DNA of 59,944 nt from Bacteroidia bacterium. GTDB lineage: Bacteria > Bacteroidota > Bacteroidia > Flavobacteriales_E > Vicingaceae. The notes below the pieces were generated by a model. It was not told where the DNA came from and made no database searches. It saw only the letters and a list, made by a program, of their open reading frames with translations. Of the stretch, positions 53,105-59,944 are shown piece after piece. A program made the translations under genes and the position numbers. How positions within the stretch are numbered: position 1 is the stretch's first letter; each line of letters opens with the position of its first letter. The stretch lies in NCBI GenBank assembly GCA_030426475.1, contig JAUHYR010000005.1, positions 1 through 59,944 on the forward strand. The letters are read 5' to 3'.

Positions 53105-53113
53105 TTGAGTTTA

Positions 53114-53121
53114 TATCTTTG
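53114..53121 (+). promoter_or_regulatory. Predicted promoter -7 element (TATCTTTG) for dprA
   Basis: TATCTTTG fits TAnnTTTG and ends 9 bp before the dprA ATG at 53131, implying a leader of a few bases at most. Confidence 0.5.
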
Positions 53122-53130
53122 GGCTAAAGT

Positions 53131-54240
53131 ATGGAAAATAAAGAAGAGCTACTATATCAAATTGCTTTAACTTTAATACCAAATATCGGAAGTATTACTG
53201 CTAAAAAGTTATTGGAGAAAAACTCTTCCGCTAAAGCTCTTTTTGATGAGCCTCCCTCTTTCTTTGAGTCTATAAGCGGCATTAGAAAAGACACCAGAAA
53301 AACGATGCAGGAAAACAAAGATGAGGCATTAAAAAGGGCTGATGAAGAAATAAAGTTTATAGAGCGGTTTAAAATTAATGTGCTAAGCTGTTTTTCTGAA
53401 GACTACCCAAAAAAACTAAAACACTGTGATGATAGTCCGCCTATTCTTTTTTTTAAAGGCGCTTGCAACATTAATAATCATAAAACAATAGGTATTGTAG
53501 GAACCAGAAAAGCAACCAAATACGGAAAAAGCTGCGTTACTGATTTTATAGAACAAGTTAAGGCATACGACCCTATAATTGTAAGTGGCTTGGCAGAAGG
53601 CATTGATACCACAGCTCATTTCTCTTCTATCAAAAACCAGGTTTCTACCATTGGCTGCCTTGGTCATGGGCTAGATAAAATATATCCTTCTGAAAACAGA
53701 AAAATTGCTGAGCAAATGATTGAAAAGGGCGGTTTGCTAACGGAGTTCTTATCCAAGACAAAACCCGACAGAGAAAATTTTCCTAAGCGGAATAGGATTA
53801 TTGCAGGACTTTGTGATGTTTTGTTAGTTGTTGAAAGCGGTAAAAAAGGGGGCTCTTTGATTACCGCAGAAATAGCTAATTCATACAATAGAGATGTTTT
53901 TGCCTTTCCCGGAAGAATAGACGACATCCAATCTGAAGGCTGTAATAAGCTTATTTTTAACCATAAAGCACATGCGTACACTTGTTTTGAAGACTTTATT
54001 CAACTAATGGGCTGGAAAGAAAAGGATAATTTAAAAGAACAAAGTGATAGCCGCTCAATCGCTGATCTAACTGAAGAAGAAAAAAAGCTTGTTTCTTTTC
54101 TTAAGGAAAAAGAAAGGGCTTCTTTCGATGAAATATCACTGGCATTAAATATTTCGGTTAGCGAGCTTTCTGTGACTTTATTTACGCTTGAAATAAAAGG
54201 AATTATAAAATCATTGCCCGGAAAAAACTATTGCTTATAA
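53131..54240 (+). CDS. dprA: DNA-processing protein DprA
   Basis: A 369-residue protein that loads RecA on incoming single-stranded DNA. An N-terminal helix-hairpin region (about 1-65) leads to the Rossmann-like DprA domain with GIVGTRKAT near 118-126, SGLAEGIDTTAH near 153-164, GLDKIYPSENR and FPKRNRIIAGL. A C-terminal winged helix (about 310-369) completes the family layout. It overlaps the convergent FtsX-like gene by 6 bp at its 3' end. Confidence 0.95.
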   Translation: MENKEELLYQIALTLIPNIGSITAKKLLEKNSSAKALFDEPPSFFESISGIRKDTRKTMQENKDEALKRADEEIKFIERFKINVLSCFSEDYPKKLKHCDDSPPILFFKGACNINNHKTIGIVGTRKATKYGKSCVTDFIEQVKAYDPIIVSGLAEGIDTTAHFSSIKNQVSTIGCLGHGLDKIYPSENRKIAEQMIEKGGLLTEFLSKTKPDRENFPKRNRIIAGLCDVLLVVESGKKGGSLITAEIANSYNRDVFAFPGRIDDIQSEGCNKLIFNHKAHAYTCFEDFIQLMGWKEKDNLKEQSDSRSIADLTEEEKKLVSFLKEKERASFDEISLALNISVSELSVTLFTLEIKGIIKSLPGKNYCL

Positions 54241-55458
54241 GTTCTGGTTTATGAAAAACCTTTTCTTTAACACCAGCTTTACCGGATACCAAGAAAATAG
54301 AGCCCCTGTTATTAGTATCATTCCGGCTATTAATAAATAATCTTGTATTTTAAATGCCATGGGATAAAACTCTACTACACCACCCTCAAGCCTTAGTAGG
54401 CCAATATTGGTTTGTAACCAATATACCAAAAACCCTAAAAACATTCCTATCGCTCCGCCTATGTAAGTTATCATTAGTCCTTGGGAAAAAAATACTTTTC
54501 TTATTTGCTCAAAACTTGCGCCAATGCTCCTCAAGGTTCTAATGTCTTTTTGCTTTTCCAAAAGAATGAGCGTTAGTGTACTAATTACATTAAAGCTTGC
54601 CACAATTAAAACAAAAATCAATAAAATAAACGTTATCCACTTTTCTGTTTCATTCGTTTTATAAATTAGTTCATTTTGCTGATATCTGGTTTTTACCTGA
54701 AACTCTTTTCCAAAAATTTTAGTGAGATTTTCCGACACTTCTTCCATTTTAGATTCATCATAAAGAGAAACTTCTATAGCAGAACATTTATTCTTCTTCT
54801 CTAATAAGTTTCTTATAAAAGCAATATCAACTATTGCATATTTGTTGTCAAAATCAGGACTAATAGCAAATACTGCGGAAGGAAATGCTTCTTTTTTATA
54901 AAAAGAGGAGCCCGGAAGGTTTGAATATTCTTCTATTGGTTTTGGAATATATACAGACACCGGTTCAATATTATGATTAACCGACAATTCCAAATTGCTT
55001 GCTACGCCATAGCCTAAAACACAATAGTTTGCCGAACCGGAACGAAGCAAAAAATCTCCTTCATAAATCATACTGTCAATCCCTGTTACTTCTTTCCACT
55101 TTTTATCCACTCCTTTTAGGCTTACTATGCTTTGAAAATTATCATGCCTCAGCATCGCCATTTCCTCCAATACTTCTGAATAATTAGCAATTTCTGGGAT
55201 AGAAGATATCTTTTCTTCTTGTTCATAAGATAGTTCAAACAATTGCTGGTTAGTCATTGTTATCTTTATATCAGGGTCGAAGGAAGCATATAAAGAGTCT
55301 ACTAATTGTTGAAGGCCGTTGAATGCGCTTAAAATAATAACTATAGATGCAGTTGCAACGGTTATGGAAAATACGGAGATAAAAGCGATAATATTTACTG
55401 CTGCTTTTGATTTCCTTGAAAAGAAATATCTTTTTGATATAAATAACGAAACATCCAA
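54235..55458 (-). CDS. FtsX/LolE-like ABC transporter permease
   Basis: A 407-residue inner-membrane protein with one N-terminal membrane helix (about 20-45), a large periplasmic MacB-like domain (about 50-265) and three C-terminal helices (about 275-300, 320-350 and 375-395). This is the LolC/LolE layout, and DIRTLRSIGAS in the cytoplasmic loop is typical. The family moves lipoproteins or acts in division and signalling. The matching ATPase gene is not adjacent. It follows rbfA by 3 bp. Confidence 0.88.
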   Translation of the reverse strand: MDVSLFISKRYFFSRKSKAAVNIIAFISVFSITVATASIVIILSAFNGLQQLVDSLYASFDPDIKITMTNQQLFELSYEQEEKISSIPEIANYSEVLEEMAMLRHDNFQSIVSLKGVDKKWKEVTGIDSMIYEGDFLLRSGSANYCVLGYGVASNLELSVNHNIEPVSVYIPKPIEEYSNLPGSSFYKKEAFPSAVFAISPDFDNKYAIVDIAFIRNLLEKKNKCSAIEVSLYDESKMEEVSENLTKIFGKEFQVKTRYQQNELIYKTNETEKWITFILLIFVLIVASFNVISTLTLILLEKQKDIRTLRSIGASFEQIRKVFFSQGLMITYIGGAIGMFLGFLVYWLQTNIGLLRLEGGVVEFYPMAFKIQDYLLIAGMILITGALFSWYPVKLVLKKRFFINQNL

Positions 55459-55461
55459 TTT

Positions 55462-55800
55462 CTATTTTTTTAAAAGCTCGTTTATTCTTTCTGCATAATC
55501 TAAGGAGTCATCAATATAAAACTCAAAATCAGGAACTTTTCTTATTTGTTTTCCTATTTTTCCTCCCAACCTTTGTCTAATGATATAGCTTTTTTCTCTC
55601 AGCTCTTTAATAAATGCTTCATTTTCATTTGATGGGAATATGCTCAAATAAAACCTTGCAATGGACAAGTCCGGTGTAACTTTTGATTTGGTAACGGTAA
55701 CCATCTTTCCATTTAATAGGTCTTTGCCGTCCACCAAAAAAAAGTTTGCCATTTCTTTTTGTAAAAGTCTTGATATTTTATCCTGTCTAATTGTTGCCAT
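55462..55800 (-). CDS. rbfA: Ribosome-binding factor A
   Basis: A 112-residue KH-fold protein needed for late 30S subunit maturation. The pattern RQDKISRLLQKEMANFF at the start and LRxRLGGKIGKQIRKVPDFEF-type order (about 75-95) are characteristic. It overlaps the upstream M28 peptidase gene by 14 bp and precedes the FtsX-like gene by 3 bp, an order common in Bacteroidota. Confidence 0.93.
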   Translation of the reverse strand: MATIRQDKISRLLQKEMANFFLVDGKDLLNGKMVTVTKSKVTPDLSIARFYLSIFPSNENEAFIKELREKSYIIRQRLGGKIGKQIRKVPDFEFYIDDSLDYAERINELLKK

Positions 55801-57319
55801 CTTCGTCTTTTAAATCAATTTTCAATCGTTCTTCCTTGTTTGCCAATTGCCATGTCGTTAAAAAAACTAACCTGGTAATTTTTTCCATTTTTTCAAAGTT
55901 TATTTTATCTACCGTGTCAGTCGGTTTATGGTAATCTTCATGTACTCCATTAAAATAAAAAATTACCGGAATATTATACTTTGCAAAGTTATAGTGGTCG
56001 GACCTATAAAAATATCTATTAGGATCATCGTCACTGTTATAGGTGTAATCTAACTCCAGATTAGTGTTGCTTTTATTTATTTCTTCGCTTATTTCTTTTA
56101 ATTCTTTACTTACTTTATCAGGCCCTATTAAATAAACATAATTTGGATTTCCCTCATGCTCCTTGTCTATTCTACCTATCATATCTATGTTTAGATTTAC
56201 CATACATCTTTCAAATTGAAACTCTGGGCTATTCACAAAGTATTTAGAGCCTAACAATCCTTTTTCTTCGCCTGAAAAAGCAACTATCATAATTGATCTT
56301 CTCGGGCGTAAGTTTTTTTCTTTTATTGCTTTAGAAAACGCTTCTGCTATTTCTATTAGAGCTACTGAGCCAGAACCATCGTCATCCGCTCCATTATAAA
56401 CTATACCGTCTTTTTTTCCTAAATGGTCATAATGTGCTGATATCACTATTATTTCCTCTTTTTTATCCGTTCCCTCAATATAAGCTATGATATTATCGCC
56501 TATTAATTTTTCTATGTTTCCCTTTGCTACAATTTTTAGTGTTCCCTTTTTTTCTATAGGATATTTAGAAGGGCTTTTTTCAGCATTCTTTTTTTCTTTT
56601 TTATATTTTAATTGTCCTGAAAAAACCTCTTCAAACATTTCTTTACCTGTAATAAAAACAGGGATTTGATTTTCTTTATACTCTTTTGCTAACATCATTT
56701 TATTATGATTGGCATATTTTTCCAATCCGTTTTTGTATGCCTTAAAATCTTCGCTAATAATAAAAAGTGCAGAGGCTTTTTTCTTTTCAAAAAAATTAAC
56801 TTTCTTTTCAAGCTTTTGTTCCCATCCTGCGTCTTCCATTTTTTTAGGAAGCCCATCTAATATAAACACTGCTTTTCCTTTAAAATCAAAGTTCTTTACA
56901 TCATTATGTTTTACTCCATCTATTCCATAGCCGGAAAAAACCAAGCTATGGAATAAAAGGGTCTCATCTTTCATGCCGGTATGAGAATAAAACCCATTAA
57001 AATAATTATATTCTTTTCCGTTTATATAAATAGTTATTCCTTCATTTTTTCGTTCTATTAAATCGTAAGGCTGTTTGTATCCGCTGGCTATATCAATAAA
57101 AGGAATGCCGTAGTCAAGGTATTGATTAGTAAAGTATTCGGCTGCTAATTTTTGTCCCTCTTTTCCTGTTTCTCTTCCTTCCATTTCATCAGAAGCGAAA
57201 ATAGAAAGGTGTCTCTTTAAGTCCTCTGCAGTTATTGATTTTTCAAATTCCTTTGCCTCTTCTAAAGATTGCCCAAAACAAACAAAAGGAAAAAATAAAA
57301 CTATTATTATCCTCTTCAT
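55787..57319 (-). CDS. M28-family zinc aminopeptidase with PA-like insert
   Basis: A 510-residue exported peptidase. A signal peptide (about 1-16) is followed by a cap region, a PA-like insert (about 120-235) and the M28 catalytic domain: HYDHLG 296-301, GADDDGSG 310-317 (bridging D312), SGEEKGLLGS 349-358 with the catalytic glutamate pair, a later IDMIGR block, and HEDYHKPTDT with the last metal histidine. The zinc ligands are all present. Its ATG overlaps the stop of rpiB by 4 bp. Confidence 0.92.
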   Translation of the reverse strand: MKRIIIVLFFPFVCFGQSLEEAKEFEKSITAEDLKRHLSIFASDEMEGRETGKEGQKLAAEYFTNQYLDYGIPFIDIASGYKQPYDLIERKNEGITIYINGKEYNYFNGFYSHTGMKDETLLFHSLVFSGYGIDGVKHNDVKNFDFKGKAVFILDGLPKKMEDAGWEQKLEKKVNFFEKKKASALFIISEDFKAYKNGLEKYANHNKMMLAKEYKENQIPVFITGKEMFEEVFSGQLKYKKEKKNAEKSPSKYPIEKKGTLKIVAKGNIEKLIGDNIIAYIEGTDKKEEIIVISAHYDHLGKKDGIVYNGADDDGSGSVALIEIAEAFSKAIKEKNLRPRRSIMIVAFSGEEKGLLGSKYFVNSPEFQFERCMVNLNIDMIGRIDKEHEGNPNYVYLIGPDKVSKELKEISEEINKSNTNLELDYTYNSDDDPNRYFYRSDHYNFAKYNIPVIFYFNGVHEDYHKPTDTVDKINFEKMEKITRLVFLTTWQLANKEERLKIDLKDEDGNN

Positions 57320-57732
57320 ATTTTTTCTACTCTTCTTTGGTGTCTTCCTCCTTCAAAAGAAGTAGTTATAAAAGCTTTTACTATTTCAAGAGCCTCTTCT
57401 TTACTCACATATCTTGCCGGTAAAGAAACTATATTTGCATCATTATGTTGGCGAGCCAATTCTGCTATTTCTTTCTTCCAGCTTAGTGCGGCTCTTATTC
57501 CTTTATGTTTATTTGCCGCCATACTTATTCCGTTTCCGCTTCCACAAATTAATATTCCAAAATCTACCTCTTTTTTTTCTACTTTTTCAGCCACAGGATG
57601 AGCATAATCCGGATAATCGCAACTTTCTTCACTTTTCGTTCCAACATCAAAAAATTCTATTCCTTCTAACTTTTCTTTTAAAAACTCTTTTAATTCATAT
57701 CCTGCATGATCACTTCCTATTGCAATTTTCAT
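57316..57732 (-). CDS. rpiB: Ribose-5-phosphate isomerase B
   Basis: A 138-residue cytoplasmic enzyme of the RpiB/LacAB family, interconverting ribose 5-phosphate and ribulose 5-phosphate. IGSDHAGYELKEFL at 5-18 and CGSGNGISMAANKHKGIRAAL (catalytic cysteine near 64) are signatures. It is the first gene of the minus-strand operon rpiB - M28 peptidase - rbfA - FtsX-like permease. Confidence 0.95.
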   Translation of the reverse strand: MKIAIGSDHAGYELKEFLKEKLEGIEFFDVGTKSEESCDYPDYAHPVAEKVEKKEVDFGILICGSGNGISMAANKHKGIRAALSWKKEIAELARQHNDANIVSLPARYVSKEEALEIVKAFITTSFEGGRHQRRVEKI

Positions 57733-58151
57733 TTTTTATAAATTGTGTGTTAATAATGAAGTTAAAATTACTCTTTTATGGTTAATAAGTAATATCTTTT
57801 TTTTCTTTCATTATCCAAATTTAAAACTACTTCTAAAAACATTTATTTCTCACAACATTTTAGTAATTCTTTTTAAGCTTTTTATTAGACTTGTTTTAAG
57901 CAGAAAAAAACAATATTTTTATAAAATTAGGGTTGTTAAATTGCTATTAACATTAGTTAATAAAAAAGAGAAAGTAGTTGATTTTGTTTGCTTTCAATCT
58001 TTTTTTGTTGTTCGTTTTTTGTTTCTTCTTTTTCATAACTCAAAATTGAAAGAGAAAATATAAAAATTTTCTAACAGAACTAACAAGATAATAATAGTAA
58101 TAGATAATTATTTAAACTTAATATATATTTATTGTCTTATTAATAAAAAGT
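57733..58151. other. AT-rich intergenic region, no gene supported
   Basis: This 419-bp divergent gap between rpiB and the MORN gene is very AT-rich. It holds an inverted repeat TATTAACATTAGTTAATA at 57945-57962 (7-bp arms, 4-base loop) and must contain both promoters, though no exact TAnnTTTG element stands out near either start. An open frame at 57743-58063 is judged spurious. Confidence 0.6.
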
Positions 58152-59669
58152 ATGTCTAAAAAAATTGGAATAGCTTGTTTGGTAATTTTATTAGCATCAA
58201 CTTTGTTCGCTCAAGAAAAAGTTAATCCAAATGGTCACAACATTTTTTATTATCCAAACGGAAAAATATCCAGCGAAGGAAACTTAAAAAACGGAAAACC
58301 TGAAGGATATTGGTATAATTATTACAATACTGGAATTCTAAAATCGGAGGGAAACAGAAAAAACTTTTTATTGGATAGTAGTTGGATATTTTATAATCCG
58401 CAAGGAGATATTACCACCATAATAAATTATAAAAAAGGACTTAAAAATGGAGTAAAAAAAGAATTCAACGACAGTTGTTTTCTTATAAAAAAAGAAGTTT
58501 TTATTGAAGATACTCTGCATGGAGAAGTTAAATATTACTATGGAAAAAAAGGAAACCCTTTAAAGGAAACCCTTCCTTATGAGAAAGGGGTAAGAGAAGG
58601 AATAGGCTATGAATACGCAGAAGACGAAGAAAGGATAGTAACTGTTATAAAATACACGAAAGGTTCTATAGAATATGTAGAAAAAATAAATGCTAAAGAT
58701 TATAAAGGAAGAAAGCAGGGAAGGTGGCAAGAGTTTTATCCTAGCGGAAGATTAAAAAAAGAAGTTGCTTATAAGGATGATATTCTTCACGGTTATACAA
58801 AAGAATATGATGAAAATGGAAAACTCTTAAATGCATATTTATATATAAACGGAGAGTTGCAAAAAGATGCAGAAGAAGTAATGATTTTGGATGTAAAAAA
58901 GGATTATTACGATAACGGAAAAGTAAAAAGAGAGGGAACATATAACTTACTAGGAAAAAAGCAGGGAACATTTAAAGAATATGATACTTCCGGAGTAATA
59001 ATAAAAACAGAAGTTTATAAAAACGACTTACTTATTGCCAAGGGGTTAATAGACGAATTAGGCTATAAACAAGGCTATTGGGAGTATTATTATTTATCAG
59101 GAAAAATAAAGAAAAAAGGAAATTATAAGGATGACCTAGAAGAAGGAAACTGGGAATTTTTATTTGAAACGGGCGAGACCGAGCAAAAAGGGAGCTATAG
59201 TAATGGAAAGAAAAATGGTGATTGGGTATGGTATTATCCGAGCGGAAATGTACTTAGAAAAGAAAACTTCAGAAAAGGAAACGAAGAAGGATTTATGTTT
59301 GAATTAACCAATGAAGGAGACACCATAATAAGAGGCGATTATATAGACGGACAAAGAGATGGATACTGGTATTATCACATGGGTGACCATACCGAAAAGG
59401 GAGAATATAGAAACGATAAAAGATTCGGAGCATGGAATTTTTATCATCTAAACGGAAAGAAAAGTTTTGAAGGAAAATTTATTGATGGAGAACCGGATGG
59501 AGAGCACTTTTATTATTATGAAAACGGAAAAGTTAAGTGGGAAAAAAATTATACTCTGGGAACAAAACAAGGAACATGGAAAAAGTATGATGAATACGGA
59601 ATGGAAGTATTAAGTATCGTTTACAAAGAAGGAGAGGAGTACAAAATTGACGGAACAAAAATTAAGTAA
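58152..59669 (+). CDS. Secreted MORN-repeat (YwqK-like) protein
   Basis: A 505-residue exported protein with a signal peptide (about 1-20) followed almost entirely by tandem 20-25-residue MORN/YwqK-type repeats of the form YY-x-NGK-x2-x-EG-x-Y-x2-GKK-x-G-x-W-x2-Y, for example at about 34-57, 57-79, 315-360 and 435-485. Such repeats build elongated beta structures. Some homologues are labelled YwqK antitoxins, but the signal peptide and the many repeats make an antitoxin role unlikely. A PAS-domain protein is encoded 6 bp downstream, which suggests the repeat protein is part of a sensing pair. Confidence 0.85.
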   Translation: MSKKIGIACLVILLASTLFAQEKVNPNGHNIFYYPNGKISSEGNLKNGKPEGYWYNYYNTGILKSEGNRKNFLLDSSWIFYNPQGDITTIINYKKGLKNGVKKEFNDSCFLIKKEVFIEDTLHGEVKYYYGKKGNPLKETLPYEKGVREGIGYEYAEDEERIVTVIKYTKGSIEYVEKINAKDYKGRKQGRWQEFYPSGRLKKEVAYKDDILHGYTKEYDENGKLLNAYLYINGELQKDAEEVMILDVKKDYYDNGKVKREGTYNLLGKKQGTFKEYDTSGVIIKTEVYKNDLLIAKGLIDELGYKQGYWEYYYLSGKIKKKGNYKDDLEEGNWEFLFETGETEQKGSYSNGKKNGDWVWYYPSGNVLRKENFRKGNEEGFMFELTNEGDTIIRGDYIDGQRDGYWYYHMGDHTEKGEYRNDKRFGAWNFYHLNGKKSFEGKFIDGEPDGEHFYYYENGKVKWEKNYTLGTKQGTWKKYDEYGMEVLSIVYKEGEEYKIDGTKIK

Positions 59670-59675
59670 AAGTTC

Positions 59676-59944
59676 TTGAAAGAAGAATATAAAAATAAAA
59701 GCAAGGAAGAGTTAATTAAAGAGCTAACTTCATTAAAAAAGAAGTTCAGTAGCTGGTTTGATTTAGTTGACGGAGAAAAAGAAGTAAATGAAAATGCTTT
59801 TGAATTTATATTAAAAAACATAAGCGAAGTAATATATTTCTATAAAAGGGAAGGAGAAAAAAGAACGCTTCAATTACAAGGGGCAGACCCGGAGAAAATA
59901 TTCGGATACTCAAGCAAAGAGTATATAAGCATGTCCGATAAAAA
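59676..59944 (+). CDS. PAS-domain signalling protein, partial (cut by right edge)
   Basis: A frame starting at a TTG at 59676 is open to the window end (89 residues). An N-terminal charged coiled coil (about 1-30) is followed by the start of a PAS domain (about 35 on), with NISEVIYFYKR and GADPEKIFGYSSKEYI as the typical opening of a sensor kinase PAS fold. The start is chosen for lack of an ATG and for the 6-bp spacing to the MORN gene. It is probably a histidine kinase or related signalling protein; the output domain is outside the window. Confidence 0.7.
   Translation, partial: MKEEYKNKSKEELIKELTSLKKKFSSWFDLVDGEKEVNENAFEFILKNISEVIYFYKREGEKRTLQLQGADPEKIFGYSSKEYISMSDK

Noticed and set aside
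57743-58063. Open frame of 106 residues in the gap before the MORN gene
   Set aside because: Composition is dominated by F, L, I and K from AT-rich DNA, it has no recognisable motif or promoter, and it begins just upstream of the rpiB start; judged spurious.
58152-59669. Toxin-antitoxin reading of the MORN/YwqK-like gene
   Set aside because: YwqK-type repeats are present, but the protein is exported, long and not next to a toxin-like gene.
1-59944. Replication origin (DnaA-box cluster) because of parS and mnmG
   Set aside because: Only isolated TTTTCCACA- or TTATCCAC-like words inside genes (near 23590 and 54630) were noticed; there is no cluster and no dnaA gene.
1-59944. tRNA genes, CRISPR arrays, IS elements or prophage
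   Set aside because: No T-loop GTTCRA context with cloverleaf, no regularly spaced repeats, and no transposase, integrase or phage gene were found.

Overview
The window is a stretch of bacterial chromosome from an AT-rich member of the phylum Bacteroidota, most likely a flavobacteria-like lineage. Four things point there. Many promoters carry the phylum's -7 element TAnnTTTG instead of TATAAT. There is a probable gliding/type IX secretion lipoprotein (SprE/PorW type). The DUF4175 - HATPase - ybeY - mnmG neighbourhood is typical of the phylum. Several families common in Bacteroidota are present (DUF983, DUF3098, DUF4139 with a carboxypeptidase-regulatory-like insert, MBL-rhodanese fusion, GH3-like protein). 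I saw about 55 protein genes, no tRNA or rRNA, no IS element and no CRISPR array.

Layout. 1-2.6 kb: a GH3-family protein cut by the left edge, diverging from a LpxL-like acyltransferase and a small secreted or outer-membrane protein. 2.6-9.7 kb (minus): a tight four-gene operon of two CsgG/FlgO-like proteins and two TPR-SpoIIE phosphatases, the most system-like locus in the window. 9.7-13.8 kb (minus): phosphoglucose/phosphomannose isomerase, an atypical NRAMP-like transporter and an SLC13 transporter. 13.9-22.6 kb (plus): lysS, DUF983, rhodanese lipoprotein, small membrane proteins, uppP-truB, queA-rseP, and a PqqB-like MBL lipoprotein. 22.6-28.4 kb (minus): a complete RND efflux operon. 28.5-30.8 kb (minus): a small exported protein, an MBL-rhodanese protein and a Kazal lipoprotein. 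30.8-38.5 kb (plus): SAM methyltransferase, DUF4175 giant coiled-coil protein, RsbW-like ATPase, ybeY, a small lipoprotein bracketed by inverted repeats, and mnmG. 38.5 kb: two parS-like sites in a convergent gap. 38.6-40.5 kb (minus): DUF4139 protein. 40.6-49 kb (plus): SprE-like protein, diacylglycerol kinase, histidine kinase, hemW, cyclase, Lrp/AsnC regulator, DUF502, coiled-coil protein. 49-57.7 kb (mostly minus): Ig-like lipoprotein, fRMsr, ComF, kdsB (divergent from dprA), FtsX-like permease, rbfA, M28 peptidase, rpiB. 58.1-59.9 kb (plus): a secreted MORN-repeat protein followed after 6 bp by a PAS-domain protein cut by the right edge.

Themes. Most genes are housekeeping: tRNA modification (truB, queA, mnmG), ribosome maturation (ybeY, rbfA), and envelope biogenesis (LpxL-like, uppP, kdsB, rseP, dgkA). 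The less ordinary signals are the CsgG/SpoIIE operon (possibly linked to the RsbW-like ATPase at 35.1 kb), the parS pair next to mnmG, the cassette-like gene between ybeY and mnmG, the NRAMP homologue lacking the DPGN motif, and two hairpin or operator-like palindromes in leaders. All function calls rest on motif recognition by eye; no database search was possible.
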